64,000 nucleotides of DNA from contig NZ_AP019783.1 of assembly GCF_019670005.1 (NCBI RefSeq), positions 2,066,501 to 2,130,500 on the forward strand, written 5' to 3'. The translations under genes were made by a program, and so were the position numbers. The notes under the pieces are model-generated. The model made no database searches. It had not been told where the DNA came from and worked only from the letters and a program-made list of their open reading frames with translations. Positions 55,494 through 64,000 of the stretch are shown in pieces (positions within the stretch are counted from its first letter, which is position 1; each line of letters opens with the position of its first letter). The DNA comes from Methylomagnum ishizawai (lineage in GTDB: Bacteria; Pseudomonadota; Gammaproteobacteria; Methylococcales; Methylococcaceae).

Positions 55494-58400
55494 GGGCGGC
55501 TGCCCGGCCCTTGTGGGGTCCGGCCCAGCGCGGCGTTCAGTCCATCCCGCAGCGCCGCCAGTTCGGCGGTCAAGGCTTCCACCAGCGGGGCGACCCGCTC
55601 CGCGCCTTCCCCCTGCCGGAGGGCGGCCAGCAGGTTTTCGGCGGCGGCCTGCACCCCGAGCGCGCCCAGGCTGCCGACCGAACCCTTGAGCCGGTGGGCC
55701 ATATGCTGGATTTCCCCGGATTCCCCCGCCGCCCAATGCTGTGCCAACCGTTCCGGCGCTGTCCCGTACTGTTCCAGGAACATCCCCAGCAGGTGCAGGT
55801 ACAGCTCCCTGTTGCCCAGCAGATTTTCAAGGCCCGTGCCGATATCCAGGCCCGGCACGGCGGCCAAGCGCCGTGCCCATTCCATATCGCACTGGGCCGG
55901 GCCGGGCGGCGGCGGGACGGGGTCCGGCGCGTTGCGGGGCGGTAGCCAATGCAGCAAGGCGGTGTACAGCGTTTCCGGTTCCACCGGCTTGGCGATGAAA
56001 TCGTCCATGCCCGCCAAGCGGCAGGCTTCCCGGTCCTCGGCGAAGGCGTTGGCGGTCATCGCCAGGATGGGCGTCCCGGCCCGGTCCGGCAAGGCCCGGA
56101 TCGAGCGGGTGGCTTCCAGGCCGTCCATCTCCGGCATCCGCACATCCATCAGGATCAGGTCGTAGCCGGTGGTCCCGGCCTTCCGCACGGCCTCGCCGCC
56201 ATGCGCCGCCGTGTCCACCGCGAGCCCCGCCACGCGCAGCAATTCCACCGCGACTTCCCGGTTGATATCGTGGTCTTCCGCCAGCAGCACCCGCGCTCCG
56301 CCATGCCGTTGGCGCAAGGTTTCGGCTTGGGACGCCCTGGGATGGCGGGGGCCGGGCCTGGATTCCCGCCCCCGTTCCAGCCAGGCCGTGAACCAGAACA
56401 CGCTGCCCCCGCCAGGACGGTTCTCCACGCCCGCCTCGCCGCCCATGAGCCGGGCCAGGCGGCGGGTGATCGCCAGCCCCAGCCCGGTGCCGCCGTATTT
56501 CCGGGTGGTGGAACTGTCGGCCTGCTCGAAATCCTTGAACAGGTGGCCGAGCTGGTCGGCCGCGATGCCGATGCCGGTGTCCCGCGCCTCGAAGCGCACC
56601 AGCAGGCCGCCGTCCTCCCGCGTCGCCACGAGATGGGCGCCGAGGCCGATGCCGCCCCGCTCGGTGAATTTCACGGCGTTGCCCGCGTAGTTGAGCAGGG
56701 CTTGGCGCAGCCGGGTCGGATCGCCCCGCAGCCAGTCCGGCACATCGCCGGCGTCCACCGTCAGGCGCAGGCCCTTTTCCGCCGCCTGGCTGGAAATCAG
56801 CGCCCCGACCTGTTCCAGCACCGAGGCCAGGGGAAAATCCACCACCTCCAGTTCCAAGCGTCCGGCGTCGATCTTGGAGAGGTCCAGGATATCGTTGAGG
56901 ACGGCCAGCAGATGGCGGGAGGCCGCGTCGATCTTGTCGAGGCGGTCCAGTTGCTCCGCCGTGGGCCGGTCGTGCCGGATCAGGTGGGTCAATCCCAGGA
57001 TGGCGTTCATGGGGGTGCGGATCTCGTGGCTCATATTGGCCAGGAAGGCGCTCTTGGCGCGGTTGGCGGCTTCGGCGGCGTTGCGGGTGGCGGTCAGTTC
57101 GGCGGTGCGGCTCGCCACCAGTTCCTCCAGGTGGTGGCGGTGGCGTTCCAATTCCTGGGCGTCGCGCATCTTCTCGGTGATATCCTCCTTGATCCCCAGA
57201 TAATGGGTGATGCGTCCATCCGGCTGGCGGATCGGGCTGATATGGGCGGATTCGACATATTCCACGCCATCCTTGCGGCGGTTGCGGAAGATGCCGTTCC
57301 AGGTCTCGCCGCGCTCGAGGACGGCCCACACGGCGCTGTCGTCCTGGGCCGGGTCCGCGCCCAGGAAGCGGATATCGCGGCCCATGACCTCCGCCGCCAC
57401 GTAGCCGGTCATGGACTCGAAGCCGGCGTTGACATATTCGATCCGGCCTCCGAGGTCGGTGATGACGATGCTTTCCGGGCTTTGCCGCACCGCCAGCGAT
57501 AATTTGAGCAAGCGGTCCTCGGCCTCCTTGCGCTCGGTGATATCCTCGTACACCCCCAACACGCCGATGATGTCCCCCGCCGCGTTGCGGAGCGGGGCTT
57601 TCGAGGTGCGTATCCAGGTCATGCCGCCCGCGTCGTCGGGCTGGGGTTCCTCGTACAGCAGCTTGGCCACGCCGGATTCCATCACCTGCCGGTCGTCGGC
57701 GACATAGCGCTCCGCCTGTTCGCGCCATCCCAGTTGGGTATCGTCCTTGCCGACCAGGTCGGCGGGGGAGTCCAGCCCGGCGTCCTGGGCGAACAAGGTG
57801 TTGCAACCGATGAAGCGGGAAAGCCGGTCCTTCCAGAAGACCCGCATCGGCAGGGTTTCCAGCACGGTTTGCAACAGGTTGTGGGATTCCTTCAAGGCGG
57901 CCTGGGCTTCGATGCGCCCGGTGATATCCTGGATCAAGGCGACGAACTGTCCGGGGGCCGGGCTGTAGCTGTAGGCGGAATACCAGCGCTGGTTGCCGGG
58001 GATGAAGATTTCCCCGTGTTGGGAACGGCCCGAGGCCGTGATTTCCCGGCAGGATTCGATCCAGGATTCCCCGATCTCCGGCCAGACTTCCCGGACCCGG
58101 TGGCCTATCCAGCGTTCGCGGGGTATCCCGGTGATCCGCTCGAAGGCCGGATTCACTTCCAGGAAGCGGTAATCCACCACGTCTCCCTGCCCATCGCGCA
58201 CGATCTCGTGCAGGGCGAAACCCAGCGGCATATGGGTATAGAGCGATACTAGGCGGGATTCGCTTTCCCGCCGCGCCGCCACTTCCTGGCGCAAGCGCGA
58301 AACCCAATAGGCGAACAGCAGGAATAGCGCGGCCAGGGCGATGCCGTATTTCAGCACGGTTTCCGCCCTGATGCCTTGTTCGATCCGCAGGCCCATCCAA

Positions 58401-60121
58401 TGATTGATGATTTCGGCCCGGTCGCTGTGGGAAATATCGGCCAGGGTTTTCTCCATGATCGATTTCAATTGGGGCTGGGATTTCACCACCGCGATGCTAT
58501 TGGCGTTTTGATAAGGGGTTTGTCCCGCGAAGCTCAGGTTCAAAAACCCCTGTTGCTTGATGGTATAGCTGGCGGAGGCGGCATCTCCGATATAGGCGTC
58601 GGCCTTGCCTTCCAAAACCCATTCCAGGGCTTGCCTGACGTTATCGGCGGCCACCAATTCAATGAAGGGATAATCCCGGTCCAGGCGCTCCTGCACGAAA
58701 TAGCCCTGTTGTATCGATACCCGTTTGCCGACTAGGCGATCCAGGCTGCCGATATAACCATGGCGGTTATCGTTGATAATGATGACCGGGTTGGTGACAT
58801 AGGGCTGGGTGAAACTGAGGTAGCGTTCCCGGTCCGGGGTGCTGACCGCCTCGCTGAGCATGTCCACCTCCCCATGCCGGGCCATCTCCAGGATTTCGTG
58901 CCAGGGCTTGTCCTTGACGAGCGCGAATTTCACGCCCAGCCGTTTTTCTATCGCGGCCATGAAATCGGCCGCCATGCCCGTATATTGGCCGTTGCCGTCG
59001 ATCCATTCGTAGGGGGCGAAATCACGGTCGATACCGAGCCGGATGACCGGGTGCCGCCCCAGCCAGGCGTGTTCCTCGGCGCTCAATTCCAGGGCGCTGG
59101 GGGGGCCGTGGACGAATTCGCGCAGTTTGGTTTCGCCCATCGACTGGGCCAGCCCGAGTCCGTGGAAGATATTGGCGATACCGCGCAGGCGCTCGATATC
59201 GAGCCGGCCCAGGGGGATGGCATCCGGCAGGATTTGCTTGCGGCATTGGCGGGCCTCGAACCGTAATTGTTCCAGGCCGTGTCGGCTGTGGTAATGGGTT
59301 TTGATGGTTTGGATCACCGCCTCGGGATGGGCCAGGGCATATTGCCACCCTTTGAGCGAGGCGCGGAGGAAGCGGGCGGCGCGGCCTGGGTGTTGGGCGA
59401 TTTCCCGCTGGCTGGTGAAAAGGATATCGCCGTAGAAATCGAGCCCATAGCTTTGCGGGTTGATGATATTGAGCTTGATGCCTTTTTCCTGCTCGAAATA
59501 ATAGACCTCGTTGGTCAGGTAGGCGGGCATCACGTCCGCTTGGTCCAGGAGTAGCGCCGCGTTGTCGAAGTTATATTTTATAAAAGTATATCTGTCCGAT
59601 GTGATACCGCTATGCTCCAGCAGCGCCCGCAGCGGGGCCTCATTGCCTCCGGTATTATCGAACATGATGCGCTTGCCGACCATTTCATAAGGGCTGATGA
59701 TCCCGGAGCTGCGCTTGCTAATGAACACCAAGGGATCGTGCTGGAAAATGGCGGCCAAAGCGGTGACGGGTACGCCATTGGCATATTGGGCGACGATATT
59801 GGAGTCGCCGACGCCATAATCGGCCGCGCCCGAGACGACGCGCTGGATGGGGCTTTCTTCCGGCATGCGCTCCTGGATATCCACGTCCAGTCCTTCTGCC
59901 GCATAATAGCCTTGTTCCCTGGCGGCATAATACCCGGCGAATTGGAATTGGTGGAACCATTTGAGTTGTAGGACCACCTTTTCCAAAGGGGTGTCATCCG
60001 GTTGCGCGAACGCCGGGGGAAGCCACAGGAGCAACCATAACAATACCGCCCAGGCAGGGGGGTGGGCCAAGCGGTCGGCTGGATGGCAATCCAGTCCGAT
60101 GGTGGGGTTGGGATCGGCCAA
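55490..60121 (-). CDS. Hybrid histidine kinase with two periplasmic binding-protein domains
   Basis: About 1543 residues. Order: signal peptide (18-40, [16 protein letters not shown]), an NMT1/THI5-like solute-binding domain (46-320, [25 protein letters not shown]), a family 3 (amino-acid type) binding domain (355-580, [20 protein letters not shown]), a transmembrane helix (about 592-618), three PAS domains (630-750, 757-860, 877-980), HisKA with H1032, HATPase, receiver with D1326 ([13 protein letters not shown]) and Hpt with H1476 ([11 protein letters not shown]). No ATG lies near the signal peptide; TTG at 60121 or 60070 are the best starts, since an ATG at 60370 would run through the divergent gene's promoter. 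The start is uncertain. Confidence 0.85.
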   Translation of the reverse strand: MADPNPTIGLDCHPADRLAHPPAWAVLLWLLLWLPPAFAQPDDTPLEKVVLQLKWFHQFQFAGYYAAREQGYYAAEGLDVDIQERMPEESPIQRVVSGAADYGVGDSNIVAQYANGVPVTALAAIFQHDPLVFISKRSSGIISPYEMVGKRIMFDNTGGNEAPLRALLEHSGITSDRYTFIKYNFDNAALLLDQADVMPAYLTNEVYYFEQEKGIKLNIINPQSYGLDFYGDILFTSQREIAQHPGRAARFLRASLKGWQYALAHPEAVIQTIKTHYHSRHGLEQLRFEARQCRKQILPDAIPLGRLDIERLRGIANIFHGLGLAQSMGETKLREFVHGPPSALELSAEEHAWLGRHPVIRLGIDRDFAPYEWIDGNGQYTGMAADFMAAIEKRLGVKFALVKDKPWHEILEMARHGEVDMLSEAVSTPDRERYLSFTQPYVTNPVIIINDNRHGYIGSLDRLVGKRVSIQQGYFVQERLDRDYPFIELVAADNVRQALEWVLEGKADAYIGDAASASYTIKQQGFLNLSFAGQTPYQNANSIAVVKSQPQLKSIMEKTLADISHSDRAEIINHWMGLRIEQGIRAETVLKYGIALAALFLLFAYWVSRLRQEVAARRESESRLVSLYTHMPLGFALHEIVRDGQGDVVDYRFLEVNPAFERITGIPRERWIGHRVREVWPEIGESWIESCREITASGRSQHGEIFIPGNQRWYSAYSYSPAPGQFVALIQDITGRIEAQAALKESHNLLQTVLETLPMRVFWKDRLSRFIGCNTLFAQDAGLDSPADLVGKDDTQLGWREQAERYVADDRQVMESGVAKLLYEEPQPDDAGGMTWIRTSKAPLRNAAGDIIGVLGVYEDITERKEAEDRLLKLSLAVRQSPESIVITDLGGRIEYVNAGFESMTGYVAAEVMGRDIRFLGADPAQDDSAVWAVLERGETWNGIFRNRRKDGVEYVESAHISPIRQPDGRITHYLGIKEDITEKMRDAQELERHRHHLEELVASRTAELTATRNAAEAANRAKSAFLANMSHEIRTPMNAILGLTHLIRHDRPTAEQLDRLDKIDAASRHLLAVLNDILDLSKIDAGRLELEVVDFPLASVLEQVGALISSQAAEKGLRLTVDAGDVPDWLRGDPTRLRQALLNYAGNAVKFTERGGIGLGAHLVATREDGGLLVRFEARDTGIGIAADQLGHLFKDFEQADSSTTRKYGGTGLGLAITRRLARLMGGEAGVENRPGGGSVFWFTAWLERGRESRPGPRHPRASQAETLRQRHGGARVLLAEDHDINREVAVELLRVAGLAVDTAAHGGEAVRKAGTTGYDLILMDVRMPEMDGLEATRSIRALPDRAGTPILAMTANAFAEDREACRLAGMDDFIAKPVEPETLYTALLHWLPPRNAPDPVPPPPGPAQCDMEWARRLAAVPGLDIGTGLENLLGNRELYLHLLGMFLEQYGTAPERLAQHWAAGESGEIQHMAHRLKGSVGSLGALGVQAAAENLLAALRQGEGAERVAPLVEALTAELAALRDGLNAALGRTPQGPGSRP

Positions 60122-60343
60122 GATAATATGGGGTTTTGCGGTGGGTGAAGGGTTTGTTTGGCGGCCGCGATGGGCGGAGTGCGGCGGGTTGCCGGGTTTT
60201 GCTAAGGCGCGGCATCGGTCGTCGCCGGGCTTGGTGGGCGCGGTCCGCCGTCCTGGGCGAACCGGGGACGCATCGCGTTGTCCAAGCGCGTCGGGGTCCC
60301 GACCGTGCCGGGCGTTCCTGGCCGGTCCCCGCGACATCCGGGC

Positions 60344-60349
60344 TATAAT
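60344..60349 (+). promoter_or_regulatory. Candidate -10 element for the 60386 gene
   Basis: A perfect TATAAT, 36 bases before the next gene; no good -35 is seen. The rest of the 60122-60385 divergent gap holds no supported gene. Confidence 0.4.
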
Positions 60350-60385
60350 GCGCCCGCACACCAAAAACACCAGCGGAGAACATCA

Positions 60386-60829
60386 ATGAAAATCCTAGCC
60401 GCCGTCATGGCGCTGTTCGCGGTCATTTATTTCTTGCCCGCCTTCACTTCGAGGACGGACGAGGTCAGCGGCAAGAACCGGGTCGCCCTTTACAAGTCGG
60501 CGGTCAAGGTCAAGCGCTATATGCCCACCGACGAGCGGGTGTTGTTCGATACCTCGATGGGCATCATCGACAAGATCAAAACCCAGGAGGCGGGACCGGA
60601 TGCCTTCGTCGCGGCGGTGGACGGCAAAACCCCCGAGGAGGTCATCGCGCTGGCCAAGCAGGAAGTCACCGTGAAGATCGCCGCCGGCGACCCGGAATTC
60701 AAGAAATACACGTCCTGGGAGGATATGGTCGCCAAGCTGACCGACGACGGCCATAGGAAAACCGTCAAGCCCAGCGAACCCGAGGAGGCGCCTTTGCGGA
60801 ATTATTCCCGCGAGGGACGCCCGGAATAG
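60386..60829 (+). CDS. Unknown small exported or membrane-anchored protein
   Basis: A 147-residue protein with one N-terminal hydrophobic segment (residues 2-20, ILAAVMALFAVIYFLPAF), then a soluble, lysine-rich helical part. The stretch RVLFDTSMGIIDKIKTQEAGPDAFVAAVDGKTPEEVIALAKQE recalls small DUF6694-type lipoproteins, but there is no lipobox cysteine. The tail is acidic-basic mixed (EPEEAPLRNYSREGRPE). CGGAGA eight bases before the ATG supports the start. Function unknown. Confidence 0.7.
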   Translation: MKILAAVMALFAVIYFLPAFTSRTDEVSGKNRVALYKSAVKVKRYMPTDERVLFDTSMGIIDKIKTQEAGPDAFVAAVDGKTPEEVIALAKQEVTVKIAAGDPEFKKYTSWEDMVAKLTDDGHRKTVKPSEPEEAPLRNYSREGRPE

Positions 60830-60845
60830 CCCCCGTCCCGGCCAT

Positions 60846-61730
60846 TTATCCCGCGCTTGAAGCCGCGTCCGCCTGTTCCCCCGACCATTGGAGCGCCGCC
60901 CGGTATAGCTTCTCGCGCCGCGCTCCGGTGATCTTCACCGCCAAGCCCACCGCCGTCTTCACCGAGCATTCCGCCAGCAGCAGTTTGAGGATGCGCGTCT
61001 GTTCCGCGTCGAGTTCGCCGCCGTCCGGCGGCGCGGGCGGAGCGCCTTCCAGCACCAGCACGAATTCGCCTTTGCGCATGTCGGGTTCCCGTTCCAGGAG
61101 GGCGGGGGCCGCGTCCACCGTGGTCATGGCCAGGGTTTCGTAGAGCTTGGTCAGTTCGCGGGCGATGACGAGGCGGCGTCCGGGCGGGAAGGTTTGGGCG
61201 AGGTCGCGCAAGGTCGCTTCGACCCGGTGCGAGGATTCGTAGAAAATCAAGGTGTGGGGATCGTCCGCGAGCGACCCGAACAAGGCCAGCCGGGCCGGGC
61301 CTTTGCGCGGCGGGAAGCCCTCGAAGGCGAAGCGGTCGGTGGCCAGCCCCGAGGCCGAGAGGGCGGCGATCAAGGCGCAGGGACCGGGGATGGGCACCAC
61401 CCGGAGCCCGGCTTCGCGGGCCAGCCGCACCAGGGGGAAACCCGGATCGTTGATGAGGGGCGTGCCGGCGTCGGAGATGAGGGCGAGGGTTTCGCCGCGC
61501 ATGAGCCGTTCGACCAAACGCCGGGCTTGGGCGTCCTCGTTGTGTTCGTGCAGGGCCAACAGGGGGCGGTCGATGCCGTAGCGGTCGAGCAGGGGACGGC
61601 TGTGGCGGGTGTCTTCGCAGGCGATGGCGTCGGCTTTTTTCAGGGTTTCCACGGCGCGGAAGCCAAAATCCGCCAGATTGCCGATGGGTGTCGCCACTAG
61701 GTATAGTATGCCCCGCTCGATTTCCGCCAC
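60846..61730 (-). CDS. rsmI: 16S rRNA (cytidine1402-2'-O)-methyltransferase RsmI
   Basis: Methylates the ribose of C1402 in the decoding centre of 16S rRNA. The 294-residue tetrapyrrole-methylase-fold protein shows GILYLVATPIGNLADFGFRAVETLKKAD, CEDTRHSRPLLDRYGI, ALISDAGTPLINDPG and the substrate-side FYESSHRVEATL block. Length is normal. It is divergent from lpoA with a 50-base gap, the same arrangement as yraL and yraM in E. coli. Confidence 0.97.
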   Translation of the reverse strand: MAEIERGILYLVATPIGNLADFGFRAVETLKKADAIACEDTRHSRPLLDRYGIDRPLLALHEHNEDAQARRLVERLMRGETLALISDAGTPLINDPGFPLVRLAREAGLRVVPIPGPCALIAALSASGLATDRFAFEGFPPRKGPARLALFGSLADDPHTLIFYESSHRVEATLRDLAQTFPPGRRLVIARELTKLYETLAMTTVDAAPALLEREPDMRKGEFVLVLEGAPPAPPDGGELDAEQTRILKLLLAECSVKTAVGLAVKITGARREKLYRAALQWSGEQADAASSAG

Positions 61731-61780
61731 TTGCCCGCCTCTCTTTTCAAATCTTGATTTACCTTCAGGGAATGCCGCCG

Positions 61781-63715
61781 ATGCGCCCAGACTTCCGCCC
61801 GTTTGCCGTGTTGCCGCTGGTCCTGGCCCTGGCCGGATGCGCGGGCCGGTCGCTGCCCGGCCTGGGCGGCGCTCCCGAACCCGACCCCCAGGCCGAGAGC
61901 CTGTTCCGTTCCGGCGACTACGAGGGCGCGATGCGACGCTACCGTTATCTGGCGCAGACTTCCGGGGATGCCGATTATTACCTGATGCGGGCCGCCGACG
62001 CGGCGCTACGGGCGGGCGATGGTGGCAGCGCCCGGCAACTCGCCAACCTGGTCAATCCCCGCGAATTGGACCGGGTGGACCGCAACCAATTCCTGTTGCT
62101 GCAAAGCCGCTTGGACCTCAACGCGGGCCGGGCCAGGGAAGCCATGGCCAAGCTGGATACGGTCGCCGCCGACCAGCTCACCAGCGGCCAGGCGCAGAAT
62201 TATCACACACTGCGGGCTTCGGCCTACAACCAGTTGGGCGATATGCTGGCCAGCGCCCGCGAGCGGGTGGAACTCGGGCCGATGCTCAGCCAAACCGAGG
62301 CCATCGACAAGAACAACGAGGCCATCTACGACGCGCTATCGCGCCTGCCGGATAGCGTCCTGGCCCAGAGGCAACCGCCCTGGCCGGATGTGCTGGGGGG
62401 CTGGATGGCCTTGACCCGCATCCTCAAAAGCATCCCGCCCAGCGGCCTGGGTTCCGCCTTGAGCGAGTGGGAAACCCGTTATCCCGACCATCCCGCCGCC
62501 GGGGCGTTCCTGCAAAAGATGGCGGGCGATGCCGGGCGCGGCGTGCGGGTCACGCCCCTGGGCCAGAAACCGGCGGTGTCGCCGACCCCGCCCCTGGCTC
62601 CAAACGCCGAACCCGCGCCGGCCCCCGAAGCGCAACCGGCCCCGCCACCGCCGACCGGCCCTTTCGTCGGCGTGTTATTGCCCTTGACCGGGCCTTACGC
62701 CCCCGCCGCCGAGGCCGTCCGTGCCGGGATGATCGCCGCCCATTTCGCCGACCCCAATCCCGCCAAGCTGCCGCTGCGCTTCGTCAATTCGGAAGCTGGC
62801 GATATCGGCGCGGCCTATCGCAAGCTGGTGGACGAGGGGGCCACCAGCGTGGTCGGTCCCTTGATCAAAGAGCAGGTCGCCACCCTTGCCCGTGGTGGCG
62901 AATTGCCGGTGCCGGTGCTGGGACTCAACCAAGCGGGCGACGCGGCCAACGACCGGCTGTACCAGTTCGGCCTGTCGCCCGAGCAGGAAGTCGAGCAGGC
63001 GGCGGGTAGCGCTTGGTTCGACGGCAAGCAGAATGCCTGGGTGCTGGCCCCCTCGACGCCGTTCGGGCAGCGCATGGTCAACCATTTCAACCGCTATTGG
63101 CGCGGCCTCGGCGGCAAGGTCGGGGCGACCAAGAAATACACCCAGCACGGCCAGGACTATTCCGCCGCCGTCAAGGATTTGCTGGCGGGGGTCGCGCCCG
63201 CCGCGCCGGAGGCCGCCGCGCCCGCCACGGCGGATTTCGTCTTCCTGATCGCCGATGCCGCCGATGCCCGCTCGATCCTGCCCCAACTCGTCACCGGGCA
63301 GGGCGCGGGGATTCCGGTCTATTCGACGTCGCATGTGCATAGCGGCAAGCCCGATCCCCAGGCCGACCAGGATTTGAACGGACTCATCTTCTGCGATGTG
63401 CCTTGGCTGTTGAACCCTGACCAGGGCGATGCCTTGTCGGCCCAGGCCCTGCAATCCCAGATCGACAAAACCCCGCCGGACTACACCAAGCTGATCGCGC
63501 TGGGGCTGGACGCCTACCGCCTGCTGCCCGAACTGGACCGGCTCAAGCTCGATCCGCAATACCGCTACGCCGGGGCCACGGGCGTGTTGTCCCTGGGCGC
63601 GGGCAACAAGCTCCAACGCCAATTGGAATGCGCCCAATTCCAGAACGGCAACCCGGAACCCCGCGGCATCGCCCCGGTGATGCGGCCCGCCGCGCCGGCA
63701 CCGGCCGCTCCGTGA
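61781..63715 (+). CDS. lpoA: Penicillin-binding protein activator LpoA
   Basis: Outer-membrane lipoprotein that reaches through the periplasm to activate PBP1a. The 644-residue product has lipobox LALAGC with acylated C20, an N-terminal TPR-like region (about 35-270), a Pro/Ala-rich linker (275-310) and a C-terminal periplasmic-binding-protein-like domain (GPFVGVLLPLTGPYAPAAEAVRAGMIAAHF onward). ATG 61781 is chosen because the AGGG at about 61767 is well spaced from it; ATG 61772 three codons earlier is possible. Its stop overlaps the yraN start (GTGA). yraL-yraM-yraN order is conserved. Confidence 0.92.
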   Translation: MRPDFRPFAVLPLVLALAGCAGRSLPGLGGAPEPDPQAESLFRSGDYEGAMRRYRYLAQTSGDADYYLMRAADAALRAGDGGSARQLANLVNPRELDRVDRNQFLLLQSRLDLNAGRAREAMAKLDTVAADQLTSGQAQNYHTLRASAYNQLGDMLASARERVELGPMLSQTEAIDKNNEAIYDALSRLPDSVLAQRQPPWPDVLGGWMALTRILKSIPPSGLGSALSEWETRYPDHPAAGAFLQKMAGDAGRGVRVTPLGQKPAVSPTPPLAPNAEPAPAPEAQPAPPPPTGPFVGVLLPLTGPYAPAAEAVRAGMIAAHFADPNPAKLPLRFVNSEAGDIGAAYRKLVDEGATSVVGPLIKEQVATLARGGELPVPVLGLNQAGDAANDRLYQFGLSPEQEVEQAAGSAWFDGKQNAWVLAPSTPFGQRMVNHFNRYWRGLGGKVGATKKYTQHGQDYSAAVKDLLAGVAPAAPEAAAPATADFVFLIADAADARSILPQLVTGQGAGIPVYSTSHVHSGKPDPQADQDLNGLIFCDVPWLLNPDQGDALSAQALQSQIDKTPPDYTKLIALGLDAYRLLPELDRLKLDPQYRYAGATGVLSLGAGNKLQRQLECAQFQNGNPEPRGIAPVMRPAAPAPAAP

Positions 63716-64000
63716 CCGCGAAGCCGCCCGCGCAAACCCAAGGCCGCAGGGCGGAAGACCGGGCGCTGGCTTTTTTGCAGGAACAGGGCCTGCGCTTGGT
63801 CGAACGCAATTACCGTTGCCGCTATGGCGAGGTCGATCTCATCATGGAGGAGGGCGCGACCTTGGTGTTCGTGGAAGTCCGTTACCGCGCCAGCCAGAAA
63901 TTCGGCGGTGCCCTGGAAAGCGTGGACCGCCGCAAACAGGCCAAGTTGTTGACCACGGCGACCTGCTTCCTCCAGGAACGGCGCTGCGACCGGCCCGCCC
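63712..64000 (+). CDS. YraN/UPF0102 family protein, 3'-truncated by window edge
   Basis: The reading frame from GTG 63712 runs to the end of the window. It encodes GRRAEDRALAFLQEQGLRLVERNYRCRYGEVDLIMEE and TLVFVEVRYRASQKFGGALESVDRRKQAK, the UPF0102 pattern (G-x-x-AE, RNYR-x-R-GE-x-DLI, FVEVR-x-R). The fold is a restriction-endonuclease-like PD-(D/E)XK core with E40, D42 and E55 as candidate metal residues. Function is unproven. It overlaps lpoA by four bases. Confidence 0.92.
   Translation, partial: MTAKPPAQTQGRRAEDRALAFLQEQGLRLVERNYRCRYGEVDLIMEEGATLVFVEVRYRASQKFGGALESVDRRKQAKLLTTATCFLQERRCDRPA

Noticed and set aside
60122..60370. 83-residue N-terminal extension of the two-binding-domain kinase
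   Set aside because: It would place residues before the signal peptide and overlap the divergent gene's promoter; composition is unlike protein.
1..64000. CRISPR arrays, rRNA genes, insertion sequences with transposases
   Set aside because: I looked for regularly spaced repeats, rRNA-like sequence and transposase motifs and saw none.

Overview
This window is chromosomal sequence from a high-GC Gram-negative bacterium, by eye roughly two-thirds G+C. The gene order recX-alaS-lysC-csrA-tRNA-Ser, then rpsP-rimM-trmD-rplS, rpoZ-spoT-ridA, xseB-ispA-dxs and rsmI<>lpoA-yraN is typical of Gammaproteobacteria. High GC, many outsized multi-sensor kinases and a diamino-sugar type of lipid A cluster make a type I methanotroph (Methylococcaceae such as Methylococcus or Methylomagnum) my best guess. 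That is an inference: no methane-oxidation gene lies in the window.

Layout. 1-7.0 kb is a translation and regulation backbone (recX, alaS, lysC, csrA, tRNA-Ser, rpsP operon). 7.0-14.1 kb is a tight, often overlapping plus-strand run: ogt, xerD, lpxA, a Gfo/Idh/MocA oxidoreductase, a DegT-type aminotransferase, lpxB, a shortened GreB-like factor, a YgjP-type metalloprotein and a membrane thioredoxin. lpxA-gnnA-gnnB-lpxB is the arrangement expected for lipid A built on 2,3-diamino-glucose (GlcNAc3N). 14.3-18.9 kb holds a quinone oxidoreductase, a SEL1 protein with a Lys/Pro tail, ppnP, an unknown membrane protein and an orphan P-loop ATPase. 18.9-20.8 kb is an accessory patch: a lower-GC membrane ORF, two related palindromic elements flanking a Uma2-type nuclease gene, and a VOC-family pseudogene.

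20.8-35 kb returns to housekeeping: thioredoxin-like protein, pgk, a cNMP-binding protein, rpoZ-spoT-ridA, an M20 peptidase, a radical SAM protein, xseB-ispA-dxs-apt, cpdA, rppH and a HAD phosphatase. 35.8-39.9 kb has a tusA-like gene, a Nudix gene, a lipoprotein and an OmpR/EnvZ-type pair divergent from a Spy-like periplasmic protein. 40-43.4 kb has an UbiH-family hydroxylase, a glycine-zipper lipoprotein and an acyl-CoA ligase.

43.4-60.4 kb is a signalling cluster: a cNMP/HDOD protein, a STAS-like protein, an HD-GYP response regulator, a 2810-residue cytoplasmic hybrid kinase (four CBS, about ten PAS, three GAF, HisKA, HATPase, two receivers, Hpt) and, converging on it, a second hybrid kinase with two different periplasmic binding-protein domains. 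60.4-64 kb has a small secreted or anchored protein, rsmI, lpoA and the start of yraN.

Most of the window is ordinary. The parts worth a second look are the gnnA/gnnB insertion in the lipid A cluster, the giant CBS-PAS-GAF kinase with its HD-GYP neighbour, the orphan P-loop ATPase and the short GreB-like factor. I did not find a clearly new multi-gene system such as a defence island, CRISPR array or biosynthetic cluster.
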